DNA of 64,000 bases from Dirofilaria immitis (lineage: Eukaryota > Nematoda > Chromadorea > Rhabditida > Onchocercidae): positions 4,032,501-4,096,500 of the forward strand of contig JAKNDB010000087.1 of assembly GCA_024305405.1 (NCBI GenBank), given 5' to 3'. This document shows positions 12,453-25,446 of the stretch, one piece after another; position 1 is the first letter of the stretch; each line of letters opens with the position of its first letter. Under the pieces are notes generated by a model. The model saw only the letters and a program-made list of their open reading frames with translations. It did not search any database and had not been told where the DNA came from. Both the position numbers and the translations under genes were made by a program.

Positions 12453-15400
12453 TTATAAATTGTCAACAAAGAATTCAAAAGGTTGACTCATCGCAATTCG
12501 AAAACTCTGCCGACTAGATACCAAATCTTGCGGCATTTTTTCCAAACGATTTGTTGGTATCATTCCAAAAGATGGATCTGCAGCTAAGGATATTGATTCT
12601 TTCTGGATAATGGACGGAAATGTGGTCGAATGAACAGCCGATGACATTGGCGCTGGTGGTAAAATCGCGCGTCTGAAATGGTTCTTTTCTCATAAAATCG
12701 AATTTTAATTTTCAGTATCCTGATTAATTTGTAAATAAAAGCTGCAATCTTCCGTTGCATGCAGAGAGATGCAGTATTGCTACGTCCAATATTTTACGAA
12801 ATAGAGAGAGACAAAATATAAAAATATACCCTCGTCTCTGCTCGCTTCCACTTGAACCATCATTGCTACTTGTTTGACTGTGTACATCTGGACCACCACC
12901 AACAGTTTCGGCACTTTTATATGGTACAGCGACGTTTGTACTCGCAATATAAGGTTGTTGGATTGGATACAGTGTCATTGGCATAGATGCATAACCACTT
13001 ATCTAAGTTTTTCAAATTTAAGTATGTTTCATTATTCCGAACAAAACTGGATCTATTTCGAGTTTTTAAATATTAACGAAATTAAATAATTGCAATCTGA
13101 AAAATTTATTACCTATCAAAAAACGTTAATGCTCATCAATGATATCATGTTCAAAATTTATGATTTCATGAAAATAATTTGCAAGTTTTTATTAAATTTA
13201 ATTTATGAAAATTCCGGAATATTGCCAAGTATTTCGATCACAATTGAAAATCATTTGTAAACAGTAACTGCATTTGAACTTCCCTGAATTAGACTTATTT
13301 ATGCAAATCGTCATAATTCATGCAATAATTTTGACTGGCGTTAACTGAAGCATGCAAATTTGTGCAAATAATGAAAATTTTGGAAATAAAGGTACAAAGC
13401 TTGCATTAGATATATTCGTAAAGAATCTGAGTCAGAGAATTTGAGCTAATTGGACAAATTTATGTAATCTTATTGTTTACCATACTTCAAATAGGGCTCA
13501 AAATTCATCATCCTAGTGCTCCATTCCCCTAAAATGCCTTTCAGGTTAAATAGGAATCGCCAGGATTACTCGGATCTTACCGTAATCAATTATCACCTCC
13601 GTTCTACTAGTTCATTATTTCCCTTAGCAGCACGGATAAGAACAAATTTCTCTCCTCAGATATAAAAGTTCGTATTGTATTTGTTTAACGAAGCAAAGTA
13701 TATTGAACAATCTACTTTGGCATACATTTATACTGCTAACAAAATTACTATCAGCTGATGATAACAACAACATGCCATAAAGATGTGTAAACATATATCT
13801 TTTCCAAGAAATAGATATTTTCCGATTGCAGGAAAGCAAAAAGATCAACTTGCACAACAAATAATTTTCAAATAAGTGTACCGAAAAGTAATGCGCAAAA
13901 TCAAAATACTTCCTCCACTGATATGATGGTTTAATAGTGGTTATCTTTCTTCTGCTTATAACAATATTTTAAAAAAATGTCAAACTGGAGAGTTATTTAG
14001 GATGAAATTTCCACAAATAATGCTTTTGTTACGAATTTTGCAATGTTAAATGGTTCTTCTTTGTCTATCTGTATGAATTTACAAACGACTGGCGGAATTT
14101 AAGCCGCCATTATTCTATTATAATGTGGAAGCAGTTTTAATATCCTATGTATATTCTTTCTTGAAATATTTTTAGACCATGAAGCTCAGAGAGATTTGTC
14201 ATCTCATCTTCTTAATATAACAATTTTTAAATATTGGTAAAATTTGACATCATATAACTTTGTTAATAACGGTTTGATGATATTAGGATTAAGAGTTGGG
14301 AACCTTCTTTACAATAATCATTTACAGTGATATTCAACATACGAAAAAGAAATACTCTATTAAATTACTGAAATTGGAAAATGAATATTACTAAACAAAC
14401 TTTAATTTAATTTAACATGCCCTTCAGAAATTATATAAAGAAAAACGTGCAACCACTGTTCGGACCATGCGATTGTTATCTGTTATATTTTAGCCGAAGA
14501 AAAAGGAATGAATCCAATCGTATGAAGAAAAGTATGATAAAATTTGTTAGTTGATAAGAATTCTCCAGCACATAGCATTAGAATTTGTGCAAAAATTGTA
14601 GCTGGTGCAATAATGTCAAATCTTAGATGTAATGATCTAAAATACAGCCAAGAAAGATTAATACAAAACGCAAGGACAATTTGCGAAAGACAGAGATGTA
14701 AAGAAAAGACTTATGAAATCAAAAATTTTATATAATTTATTTGTTTGGATGACGGACCTTATTCATTTCAAGTAAGAATTTATTTTATAATTTGAAATTT
14801 ATATTTTTGTCTATTTAATCCAGCTATCGAAATATCTCCAATTTCAATTAAGTTTCAGTACCAAAATTTATAATTTAGTTAACAACAAATACTCTTTAAT
14901 GCGGTTCATAAGAAAGACGAATCTAAAAATGGATATATATTTTTATATACTGCCTTTTACAATCTTTCTAAATACAGTTTGCAACGCCTTGGAACATGCT
15001 TTCTAAATCACATAAAGTTTTCACTAATTTAGTTTTCTCAAGGCAAAAAATAATTTTTTTAAGAAAAATTGAATTTTTATGAAACTTACAACAGTTTTTC
15101 TGCAAATCTCTGTTGCAATGGCAGAGGATACAAAAACATCCAGAACTATGAAACTAGCAGTCAAAGCAAAGAAATACACAAATGGTGACGTTAATTAAAA
15201 AACAGGTTAAACGAATATATAATTTGATGGAAATTTGACCAAGTCAAATTCTAAATTTTAGAAGAGTTTTTAATCTCACAAATATTCTCATTATTAAAAA
15301 TGAGCCATGATGCAGAATAAATTGGTAATGCATAACAATTTCTTGTAAAATAAATCCACCACCATGTTTCACTATTTCTCGAGCATAAGAAAGTGGAAGA

Positions 15401-18400
15401 TCAGAATCTCACATGACTAAATTCCAACTCTAGTTGAGCATGTTTCACACTCGACACAGGGGTTCATATCAAAACGAAAAATTATAAAATAGAATTAAGG
15501 ATTTAGTGCGATCTGATTCATTTCCTCTAGTAATACTTTGAATTTTTTCCATCGCAAAAATTAAGTAACGAATAGAATCATTTCAAAATTGTATATGTAG
15601 CTAAAAACAAACTTTAAAAGAATATACAAATTAAAAAATAACGCCTGGAAAAAAAACGAAAACAATAACATATTATGGCTGCAAGTCCTATTCTAAAGAT
15701 TAGTTAAATAGAATCGCGTGGTACCATCAACATTCGCTGGATTTTCAACACCGCTTACCATTGAAGGTGCACTCTGTGGCATTATCGTTGGCTGAGGCCA
15801 AATACGTCCGCTTTGCTGCGCTGCTGCAGCAGCAACAAGTCCTGGTGGTGGTGGTGGTAAAACTGAACCCACCTCACTTCGAACACCTCCATCATCACCT
15901 CCAGGATTCTGCCGCAAACGTGCATAATCTTAAATTAAAATTATTTGAAAAGCAAAAAGTATTAAATTCATTTCAATTCACTCAAATAAAGTACAATAAT
16001 CTCATAATAAAGAAGCAATCGAAAAGATTAAAATTCTTTTAATCACTTCTTAACAAAATCTACGGTCAATATCTTACCAATACAGAATTACAAAACATCT
16101 CAACAGTTCGCGAAATTTTGCAGTCCAACATGGCTTTAACAAGTAGTTGAAAACCCAAGCTGTATTCATTTCACAACCAAATAAAATTTATTCAATTTTC
16201 TAAAAACTAACCAGCACATTCTTCACCCAGAATGTAGTAACACTGTTCAGTGAAGGTGATTTTATTGACCACATGACTGATTAACTTCTCTTTCAATAAT
16301 TCACCAGCAAATTTGCGTCCATCCTTTCGATCACGGAGACCATCAACATGTTCCATTAACCAATCAACCAAATCACTACCTAATGATGATAAAAATTAAT
16401 ATATTGTTAATTTAAACATCCGAAAAAATTTTGAAGACCCGAAATTTTCACGAAAAAACATTTGTTATTTAAACGTAACCAATCAGCAATACTCATTGTT
16501 TGAAAGAGGTGAAGCAATTCGAGCTGCTAATTCCATTTCTGATTTCACTGCACTAAATCTCAAAAAAAAGAAAGAATTTCCAATAAAAGAAAAAATAAGT
16601 GCTAAACAAATATTTATAGCCAAAATTGAAGCATGTGTATTATAAAATATGCAGTTTGGAAAAGAAAAAAGAAATACGAAGAAGTAGCTATGTTCAGTAA
16701 TGCTGGAGATTGCAACAAACCAATCTCTAATAATTGCTCCGAGACAAACAAATCTCACCAAGAAAAGACATTGGAATCGGAATCTTAAGCCAAGTGCGAT
16801 TTTTGATATCTAAGCCAGAATTCGGCATAACCATCATTTGAACAATTTTTTTTTGTCCGTCATAGCATCTAATCGGAAATGAGCTGAAATAAAAATGAAA
16901 ATAGAATAAAAAGTAGGAAACGGGAAAAACGATAAAAACGATAACATCGAGCAAATTTTAAAACTTCCGGAATCTTTTAAAAACTGAAAGTTGTTACCTC
17001 CGCCAACAATGGTATTTGGAATGGAACCATTTGATGTTGCAGTGCTGCTGCCTGCAGGTCGACCATACTGACCAGGTATTGGAGTTGGAGCGCCTTCAGA
17101 GCCTAAAAAGACTTTTTTGAACTTCAAAATATCATAGAAATGCGCTCAGCCTTAAAAAAATTTTGGAAATCTAATCCATTCAAATTTTTCTTCTCAAGTA
17201 AATTTTTTCTGGATTTAATTTTTCGCTTTTAGAAATAAAAGCTTTGCATAATACTGAATTAAAAAGACCTTCGAGAATAGACGGCATCCCACGCATAGCA
17301 TTGGTATGTTGTATCCAGGCTTGTGTATCAATGGGTCGCACCGGTTCATCTCGATGTCGCGGTACAGTGAATGCACTTCTTGGTCCACTATCCCACATCT
17401 TAGCTACTGTCAATTTAATTGGTCTGAAAAGCATGATTCGATGTTAGTAAAAAGCAAAAAATTATTTCGCCCCGCAAAATCGAATTCAGAAAAAAATTAT
17501 TCAAGAAAAAATTTCGAAATTATTTTTAAGATCATTTCCAAAATTTAAATAAGTAAAGACCATGACATATCATATTTTTATCGTCCATAATATATTTTAA
17601 AACAGTTTTGAATTTACCCTCTACGTGCAACTGATTCACGCAAAACGTCTACTGCCTGGTCATTCGTAAAGTTTTCGAACGAAATATCATTTACTTGTAA
17701 AATCATATCACCCGGTTCAATTCGTCCATCTAATGCTACAGCACCTCCTAAAGTACTAATACAATATTATAGCTGAAGTGCAATCATTTACATTCTCGAA
17801 ATGTCAATGCCTCAGAATCAAAGACACATTATTTTAAATAAGTTAGACAATGTTATCAAATCAATAACCTTTCATAATATTAGCCACATAAATGCCATTA
17901 TCACCACGAGATGAGCTCTGTCCAACAATGCTAATACCCAAAAATTCACCGTATCCATATTTAATGTTACTGTGATTACATCCAATGACATTGAACTTTC
18001 TGTTATACTACTGAAGGATGAAGCCCTTGAAGGTTGCCGAAATCGTCGACGATTTCGACGTTTACGATATGCAGGCACATGATGCTGTCGAGAAACACTG
18101 GTGATGTCAGTAGATGTTGAAACCCTTAATTTTTTTGAAAATCTAAATTTAATTTCGATAGGTATCCAAAATAAGTCAAATAAATAGCTGCTACAACTCA
18201 CTCAAATCTAAAAGACAAACTCAACGATATGAATTTTCATCATATCTGAAATTAATATTCATCTATTTAACTTTAGAAATTGACAAAGAAACCTCGACCG
18301 GTCATCATCATCCGAAAATAATCGCGCATCACTTTCGGAGCCTAATGTTGAATCCTCAAAACGTCGACCGCTACGATGTCCTGAAATTACAAAAAGTGTT

Positions 18401-20230
18401 TCAAGTAAATATTTTTCATATCATTCAGGAATATTCCTTAAAGCAAAAAAAGTTGAAACTCAAAAAATACTCAAGTAAAAATGGATTATGATGTCTGGAA
18501 AAGAACATTTCTGCTTACAGAGAAATACTTCAGAATGACATCTAATTTTTGAACTAGGAAGAAATATTATCGTGCTTACCTTGGAGAAGATACTGCTGTT
18601 GAAACGGCCGCCTCGTCACTCCTTTTACTTGCATTGGTAGGGCTCTCATATCACTGATAAAAGAATCCGAATCTGTAGATGCTACTAAAACAAATTCTTT
18701 AATGATAAAAGAAAAACATTTTGATCCATCACATAAGATTTTCAAAAAAATTAAATTTATTACTCTGATCGAATTGCTGCAAAGCTTGCCGATAAGCCAT
18801 ACTTCCAATGGGATACATGGTTGGTGCTGGGCCCGGGACCGGAAATAGGATAATGTAAGATTAAATTCATCATTCTTATTTACAGTATATTCTTTAGCGG
18901 CTATTGAAAACTTATACTCTTTCTACCTTCAATAATCTCATTCCTGAATCAAAAACCAATCGTAAATGACATTGTACTCCGTATTAAAATCCACTGTATA
19001 GAACACTGTAATTTCCAGATGTTTATGAGATTCAAATTGACACGAAAGCAAAATTGTAGAAATAATTATAACAAGACCGAAAAGGAACACTAAACAAAAG
19101 TTTCTTAACGATTCAACTTACCATGAGCCGCGCACTTTTCAACGGAAGACCCGAAGAACCATCAGAATGACTACTGCCTTCTGATGTAAGCAAAAGAGCT
19201 CAAACTGACCATTTGCCGACCGATATAAACATTCACTGTCATCACGTATCTCCACTTTCACTTCCCTATAAAGCCTTCCAACATCTCAAATTCCAAATAC
19301 TTAATTCTACTCATTAGGATGATTTCAAACTCAACCGTATAAGGATAAATTACCTAAGTTAAAAATATTGTAAAATACTAATATTTTTATTAAATAAAAA
19401 ACTCTAAAACACTCTTCAAGATAAAGCTTTAAATCATACATAAATAACAAATAATATTACACAGTATTTCTAAATAGAACATAAAAATATCTGAACTTAC
19501 GGGAAAACTCCAGAATCAGGAGCAGGAGCTTTACAATAATATTTGAAATTTGACCGTGTCAACACACGTTTGAAGTCACCAAGCGTTATTTTATCGGGTG
19601 GCACCATGACGTCAGTACAATACGGCACCATTTCATCGTCGATATGATAATATACCTAAAAACTCCGTATTCCATTTCAGGTTTCATATGATGTACCATT
19701 TGCTACAACACGACATAAAATGATCAAGTTATTCTACTCACCTTAATTAATCTTGAACGATTAAGTCAAAACCATACTTTTGTACTAGTTTGTTGTGAAG
19801 GAGCTCCTGTTCCATGTTCCAAATATGGAGTATTTTTGGTAAGTAATGGTGGTGTTTTCGATGCAGATGAATTATCCTTATTGTTTTTATCCTTATTTTC
19901 TACTACTGAACTGATTTTCAATCTGAAAACATTTTATTTAGAACTAAAATTATTATTGCTCAAAAAAGAAACAGCCATAACCCTAAAATCTTAGTCCCTC
20001 AGAGAATAATTTTAGAAGTTCTCCCAATTATTTCCTGAATAATTCAAGCATTCCCTTTCGATTACTTTTGAAATACTATATCATCCAACGCCGACGTTAC
20101 ATTTTTCAATCTAAACAATTAAAGAAAGAAGAATTCGTTTCTATGATTAATCAGAACTGAAATCATTACTTATTTGTTTTTTCGATGATGGTATCCGTTG
20201 TAATCGATGTATCAAGCGAACTTGAGGCAT
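12453..20230 (-). CDS. dsh: Dishevelled (DIX-PDZ-DEP Wnt signal transducer)
   Basis: Cytoplasmic hub relaying Frizzled signals to beta-catenin and planar-polarity branches. Exons, 5' to 3' on the minus strand: 20230-20171, 19922-19778, 19655-19501, 19265-19122, 18826-18764, 18684-18580, 18380-18293, 18124-17869, 17747-17618, 17423-17269, 17102-16998, 16883-16759, 16379-16212, 15928-15759, 13002-12830, 12672-12453. The DIX domain (from 19.8 kb) shows [15 protein letters not shown] and [11 protein letters not shown]. The PDZ shows [10 protein letters not shown] and [14 protein letters not shown], then IKLTVAK. The DEP shows [25 protein letters not shown] and [13 protein letters not shown]. The tail ends [13 protein letters not shown], matching the vertebrate FFVDVM end. 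Single-base gaps in A/T runs at 19192, 17940 and 16846 break the frame, and the 19122/18826 junction is out of phase. The start Met at 20230 is tentative because the frame stays open upstream to an acceptor near 20277. Confidence 0.95.
13003..15758. other. large dishevelled intron
   Basis: A 2.76-kb intron between the exon ending at 15759 (donor GTAAGC on the minus strand) and the penultimate exon at 13002. It has no recognisable coding content. The open frames at 13624-13860 and 14544-14735 have no motif and no supporting splice context. Confidence 0.7.
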
Positions 20231-21384
20231 CCATTTTCAGACAGTATAAACTGCCGTCAGAATGAAAAGTTATCCTGGAACTAAGAGTCAAACATAGTGA
20301 TGTATTAAAATATCTAAATTTGGCAAATGTTCTCGGATAAGTTTAGTATCACTGGGACAAATAAATTAATTGGTCCAAAAATATGAATAACTCATATAGG
20401 GTCATAACCGCAGATTTTATAATTCAGTTTTTATAAGGTATATCATCGACCATATGTCTAATTTTCTGTCACAGAAGTTACCCATAGAAGCGCATTTTAT
20501 TATTCAGTGAATTGGTCTAGTAAGATTGCAGTAGCTCAATCATTAAGCATAATAAATTAATGATAAAATACAATCAATTGAATACCGGGCGAGATTTGTT
20601 TGCCTGCTAGTGATGCTAGCTATTTTCGAGCAGCATAACCAATAATACACTTTTCACGTTTAATTAGCAGTATCATAAATATTATCAGTTTATGATTGGT
20701 ATATTATCGTATATAGTATACTCAATTGACTATGTCATACCTACAAGTTAATGGATAAGATGCTAATTCACCAGTAAAAATGTGAAAGAAATCCAGCACG
20801 AACCATTCATATCGCAAAATTAACTTCTAGCTATTTGTATCATAACCGACCGGTCTGTAGTTTTAATTATGATGAGGGCCTGATAGGCGCTATTTTAAGG
20901 GACAGGATTAGGCATTAATTTCTATTGGCATTTATTTCGATACAATATAGGGAGAAACAAGAATTGGTAGGATTAAATGGATAGCAGAGAGAGAAATCAT
21001 AGAGTATGTGAGTGAAAGGAAGATAAATGAGTGAGGAGAAATGGTATTCCACTTGGAGAAACAATAGAGATCGATAAGATTTATAAAAGAGTATAAAAAA
21101 AGAAAAGATAAGAATTATAACGGAAATATGGTAGTGCCATTTTAGGATCCTTTTCTTTCCATTGCACTATGAAAATTCAATGTAGGAATTGGCAGAGTTG
21201 AATGTAGGTAGATTGGAATAGTACCTTCCTCTGTTCCAATCGTTATCATATAATATGTCATTAATTATGAAAAAGATGAAAGGTGTTTACGCTTGTTAAG
21301 TGAGAAAGAATATCTGTATCTTCATGTATTGTTCTCGTAAAGTATTTAAATTCCCAAATATGTAGCGTTCTGTTTTTTCAGACA
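20231..21384. promoter_or_regulatory. shared upstream region of dishevelled (-) and VRK (+)
   Basis: About 1.15 kb separating two head-to-head genes, so it should contain both promoters. On the minus strand the frame of the first dishevelled exon stays open upstream of the ATG (residues resembling TFHSDGSLYCLK) as far as an acceptor-like CAG near 20277, so a further 5' exon may sit here. A purine-rich stretch lies at about 20940-21120. No specific motif can be named. Confidence 0.5.
21370..21384 (+). promoter_or_regulatory. probable spliced-leader acceptor of the VRK gene
   Basis: A T-rich tract ending TTTTTTCAG is followed by only ACA before the ATG at 21385. In nematodes an acceptor immediately before the start codon, with no upstream exon in view, is typical of trans-splicing of a spliced leader. 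A conventional 5' UTR intron remains possible. Confidence 0.6.
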
Positions 21385-24300
21385 ATGCCAGTTTCGCGGA
21401 AGAAAGCACACCAATTGGCTTGTATTGTTGTAGAGAGGACGATTATTACGGATACTCTCAGGCAGCGATTCGTCATTGAAGAAGAATTTGTACGCGGTGG
21501 CTTTGGACGAATTTACTCTGGAAGACAAGTAGTTTTTCAAATTTAAAATATGCTTTGAATATGATTGAAAAAATAACTCGCGTACATATTTATATGATTA
21601 GTTCAAGCAAAATAAAGCATAATAATGGTTTCTCTTTCGGAAATCTACATATATATATATTTTAAACAAAGAGCTAGTTTTAATATGAATCCCACCTCAT
21701 CAGATGTATAGTCTGCTATTAGCACAAAATATACTCATTTTTTCGACTTTTCTTCTAAACATTTCATTTTTCGAATGTAATTTTCTTTGATTCATATTGT
21801 TTATTATATCCATCTAATGCTTTATTTCAGTGAATTAGATTTCAGGAAGGTAGTAAAGAATACGGTAAGGCTGGTTCGCTTGCAATCAAAATTGAACCAC
21901 ACGCAAATGGTCCACTTTTTACGGAAATTACAGTTTTTCAACGGATCTTAACACCACAGAAGCTTAAGAGCTGGATGGACGAAAAGAGTCCGTTCAATTA
22001 ATTTTCCATTTTTCCCTTTTTGTTTTAAATAACTGGAAATTCATTTATCTTTTCCTTAATTTTGCAGAAATCAATCATATCGGTTTACCTCCTTACGTGA
22101 GTAGCGGTTTATTTACATATAACAATGAAAAGTTGCGATTTCTAATTATGCCGCGTTATGAAAAATCTCTGGAAGCATATCGTATAGCAAATAATGGTGT
22201 TTTGGACCTACACTTGATATTGGTAGTTGCAAAGCAATGCGCCGACTGTTTATCATACATGCAGGACCATGTTGGTGTTCTTTTTCACAACCCAAATGCA
22301 TCTATTCCAGTAGACTGAAATATAATAATTTCCATTCTTTGAATATAAAGTTTTAGTAGCTTAATATAATAATTAAAGTCGTTAACATTCTTATCAATTG
22401 ATAATTTTAGAATTATAGTGCACGGTGACCTAAAAGCAGACAATATTCTGTTAGCATCAGCAAACGAATATTCCAAATGCTTTTTGGTCGATTTCGGACT
22501 TGCAAGATTAGCGAAAGGAAATATTGATAAACCGGATAAAAAAAGAGGTAAGAATCACTAATGAATGATAGATAAATATGGAATGTTTTTACAACCTAAA
22601 ACTTGATATCAGATTAATGCTCTGATACGGTGTAATTTCCCAATTTTAATATGCTCTATTTTTATAGCTTACTGTGTATTTTTCAGCTCATAACGGTACT
22701 TTGCTATTTACTTCTTTGGATGCTCACCATGGCTGTGCCCCTTCATTTAGAGGCGATTTGGAAATACTTGGATACAATATACTTTACTGGTTGTGTGGAA
22801 CGTTACCTTGGCAAAAATGTTCACAAAAGCCAGAAGCAGTAACATTTTTTATTTAGTACTTCTATCGTATAATTCAACCATTAGCGAAACAATTTATAAA
22901 ATTTACAGCAAAATTTTAAATTTTTTTTTTGCGTCTATTAGAAGTTTTCATGAATTTTCCCATTTTCTGTAATGTTCAAATAATTGTTTCATTTTTAGTG
23001 TAATACAAAAAAGTTTTCCAAAACGAGGACTTGAAAAATACTTAGCATGCATTATCTTCTCAGCAGTACTTAAAATTTTCATTCGATGTCCTTTGTTTTA
23101 TGAAAAGGAGTATTAAAATGAATTATAATAAATGAAGTTTAAATATATAGTTTTTACTTTTGCTAGGTTATGATGGAAAAGGAGAAATTTTCAAGGAACT
23201 CGATAAAAATATCAAGAAGCTTCTGCAAGATGAATATGTGGTTTTTCTGAGCAAACTTTTAAGTTGGCTTATGAAACGCCTTATGTGGACAAAGTGGATT
23301 ATGGGATTGTTCAGTTGGTAGGTTTTTCTTCAGATCGTTTTTTTTCTTTTTTTTTTTTAATGCAGGCTTTTATGGTTCTTTATAAGACTGTTGTAGCGAA
23401 TAAAATAGTAGAAAGAAGCAGTAAATTGTCTGATGAATTTTATTATTTTTCAGATTTTTAATCAAATTGAGGTTGTGCTATCGTCATCTAAAAGCTCGAA
23501 TTCAAGAAGCACTAGAGGGAAGGAAAATTTAAAAATATTACTAACCGGTGAAAAAGTGAATATCAAAAACATTTCACCATCGGTATCTCGCAAACGTGAG
23601 GAAGATACAGAAGATTCAGGTATTATTTTAAAAGATAAAAATGTTGAAAAAAGTGATAATGGTATTGTTATTACGGAATTGAACAGTCACTATCTGGTGT
23701 ATCTCTTTCTTTATCAACTAGGTGAAGTCACTGTTTTTTTTTCGCTTATTTTGTCCAATTTTGAATATTACGACGTATTTTTTACAATTTTGACTTCCTT
23801 CTTTTCGTTAACTGTTTTTAGTTTATTTTTCGAAAAATGAGCTTATTTTTTGTTTCAGTGCTTGACGATTTTTTTCAAAGCACTTTTTTAATATATACTG
23901 AGAATTCAAAACGAGGGCACCATCTAATGAATGCAATTAATCGAAAAATCTTTTAATATTCTCAAGATATGTAAATTTTGATTCCCACACACGAAAAATA
24001 AAAGAAATTTTGAGAACACCATATTAATAATTTTTGATTTTTTTCCAGCTTTTCTTTTAATTTTTTATTTTGTATCTATAGTCATTTATATCAATTATAA
24101 TTAATTAGTTTTTCACATCTTAATCTTGATTTACATTTACAATCTTTAAAAGTTGTTTTGCATGCATCAATGATTAATTGAAGTTATGCTTTAGATAGTA
24201 GCAAGTTCGCCAGCAAACCATCTGTTCCAAAGAGACGTAAAAATGACCGAATTGTTAGTCAGTTATCGAAGAAAATGAGTGATCCTTCAAGAGCAAGAAA

Positions 24301-25056
24301 CAAGAAATCTTCTGGAATTGGTAGCAACAATAGTAGTAAGGAAAATATTGTTAACCATCAATCTGAAATCGTTTTAAATAAGAAAGACTTTAAAAACTAA
24401 AACCAAAATCTCGAATTGGCTTGAAGCCTGCAGCTAAACAAAATGCATCTTCGTCACGGGCACTGCTATTTTCTAGTAAAAGTAAGTGATTATTTAATCT
24501 AATTTTTTTTGTAAAAATTGATAGAGAAATGAACACGCCGAATAATTTGCCGAATATTTTCATATTGTTTTATCAGGGACCATATAAAAATATAATGTAA
24601 TAATAATTGAATCTAGGTGATCATGCTCATGATTATTCACTATATTTGAAAGTGATAATAATCCATTTGACTAGAATTTGCGTTATCGAATTTATATTGT
24701 ACGCTTAATATTACATCGTATTTATTTTGTTCATTCTTATTTAATTAATTTTACGTTTTTTTCCTAGATTTTTAAAATTGAGCGTGATGTCTACCCTATT
24801 TTAAAATAATGTCAGATATGTTAGGAGTTTGAATAATAAATTACGAAAGTATAAAATGAGAAAGTGAATATATGTGAAATGAAAGGGGATAGTTAATTTA
24901 AAATTTTCAGAAATTGATGATCCTCCTGGTATGAAACTACGTAATGTAATTCCGGGTCTTCACAATATGAAAAATGTACGACGATCCTTGAAAGATATGC
25001 TTGTAAAGAAATATATTAATGTGGCTAATCAAGCTCAGAGAAAACAGCAAATCTAG
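21385..25056 (+). CDS. vrk-1: vaccinia-related kinase (VRK family)
   Basis: Nuclear Ser/Thr kinase. VRK1-type enzymes phosphorylate BAF and chromatin targets during mitosis. Exons: 21385-21528, 21846-21987, 22068-22274, 22419-22547, 22687-22838, 23167-23317, 23454-23619, 24195-24481, 24911-25056. It starts MPVSRKKAH. The glycine loop is [12 protein letters not shown], the ATP lysine lies in [10 protein letters not shown], the catalytic loop is [13 protein letters not shown] (HGD, the casein-kinase/VRK form instead of HRD) and the metal motif is [31 protein letters not shown] follows, as in VRKs. The C-terminal tail is basic and Ser-rich ([26 protein letters not shown]). Three single-base losses in A/T runs (23188, 23257, 24392) disrupt otherwise conserved exons. 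The best fit is the only VRK known in C. elegans, hence the symbol. A polyadenylation-like AATAAA lies at 25350. Confidence 0.92.
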
Positions 25057-25446
25057 TTGGCTTATTGCTATATTTATATAAAGAAATTTCAATTTTGAAT
25101 TTGGATTGTATTTCTTTCACTAATACTTATGCGTAAGTTTTGATAATATTCAAAGTTTGTTGCACTTATATTTTTATTTCTTATTTCGAGATATCATTTT
25201 AAATATTTATACTCCAATTTTTGAATTATAATGTAGTCATGCAAGCGTGTCCTTACATTGCGAAACATTCAAAATTGATGCTCTGTTGCTAAGCTGTTAT
25301 AGTATAATCGTTTGCCAAATTCATCCTGTTTAGTCGCGTAGCAAATATAAATAAAACAGAAATAGGAAACAAATAATTTAATCGTTCTGAGAATTAACGT
25401 ATGAAAAGATGTACATATGATTTTATGCTATAGTACCTTCCTTTTA

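Noticed and set aside
17244..17548. Plus-strand open frames opposite the dishevelled PDZ-linker exon
   Set aside because: They are shadows of the minus-strand exon 17423-17269, whose reading ([10 protein letters not shown] and onward) is conserved.
19164..19205. A 29-base intron (GTCAGT...CATCAG, minus strand) in the dishevelled DIX exon that would restore the frame
   Set aside because: It is too short for a nematode intron, and the bases encode the last DIX strand (NGQFEL...LLTSEG), which aligns residue for residue with other Dishevelled proteins. A lost base in the A/T run at 19192 is the better explanation.
19741..19777. In-frame TGA just before the DIX domain of dishevelled (19766-19768, minus strand)
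   Set aside because: It disappears if the exon ends at donor GTATGG after the codon at 19778. This joins TSTK directly to VYYHIDDE in phase and matches the vertebrate start TKVIYH. The stop lies in an intron.
12453..20230. Dishevelled as a pseudogene because of its frame breaks
   Set aside because: Every domain, the splice sites and the extreme C-terminus are conserved. The breaks are single-base losses in A/T runs, shared in kind with five unrelated genes.
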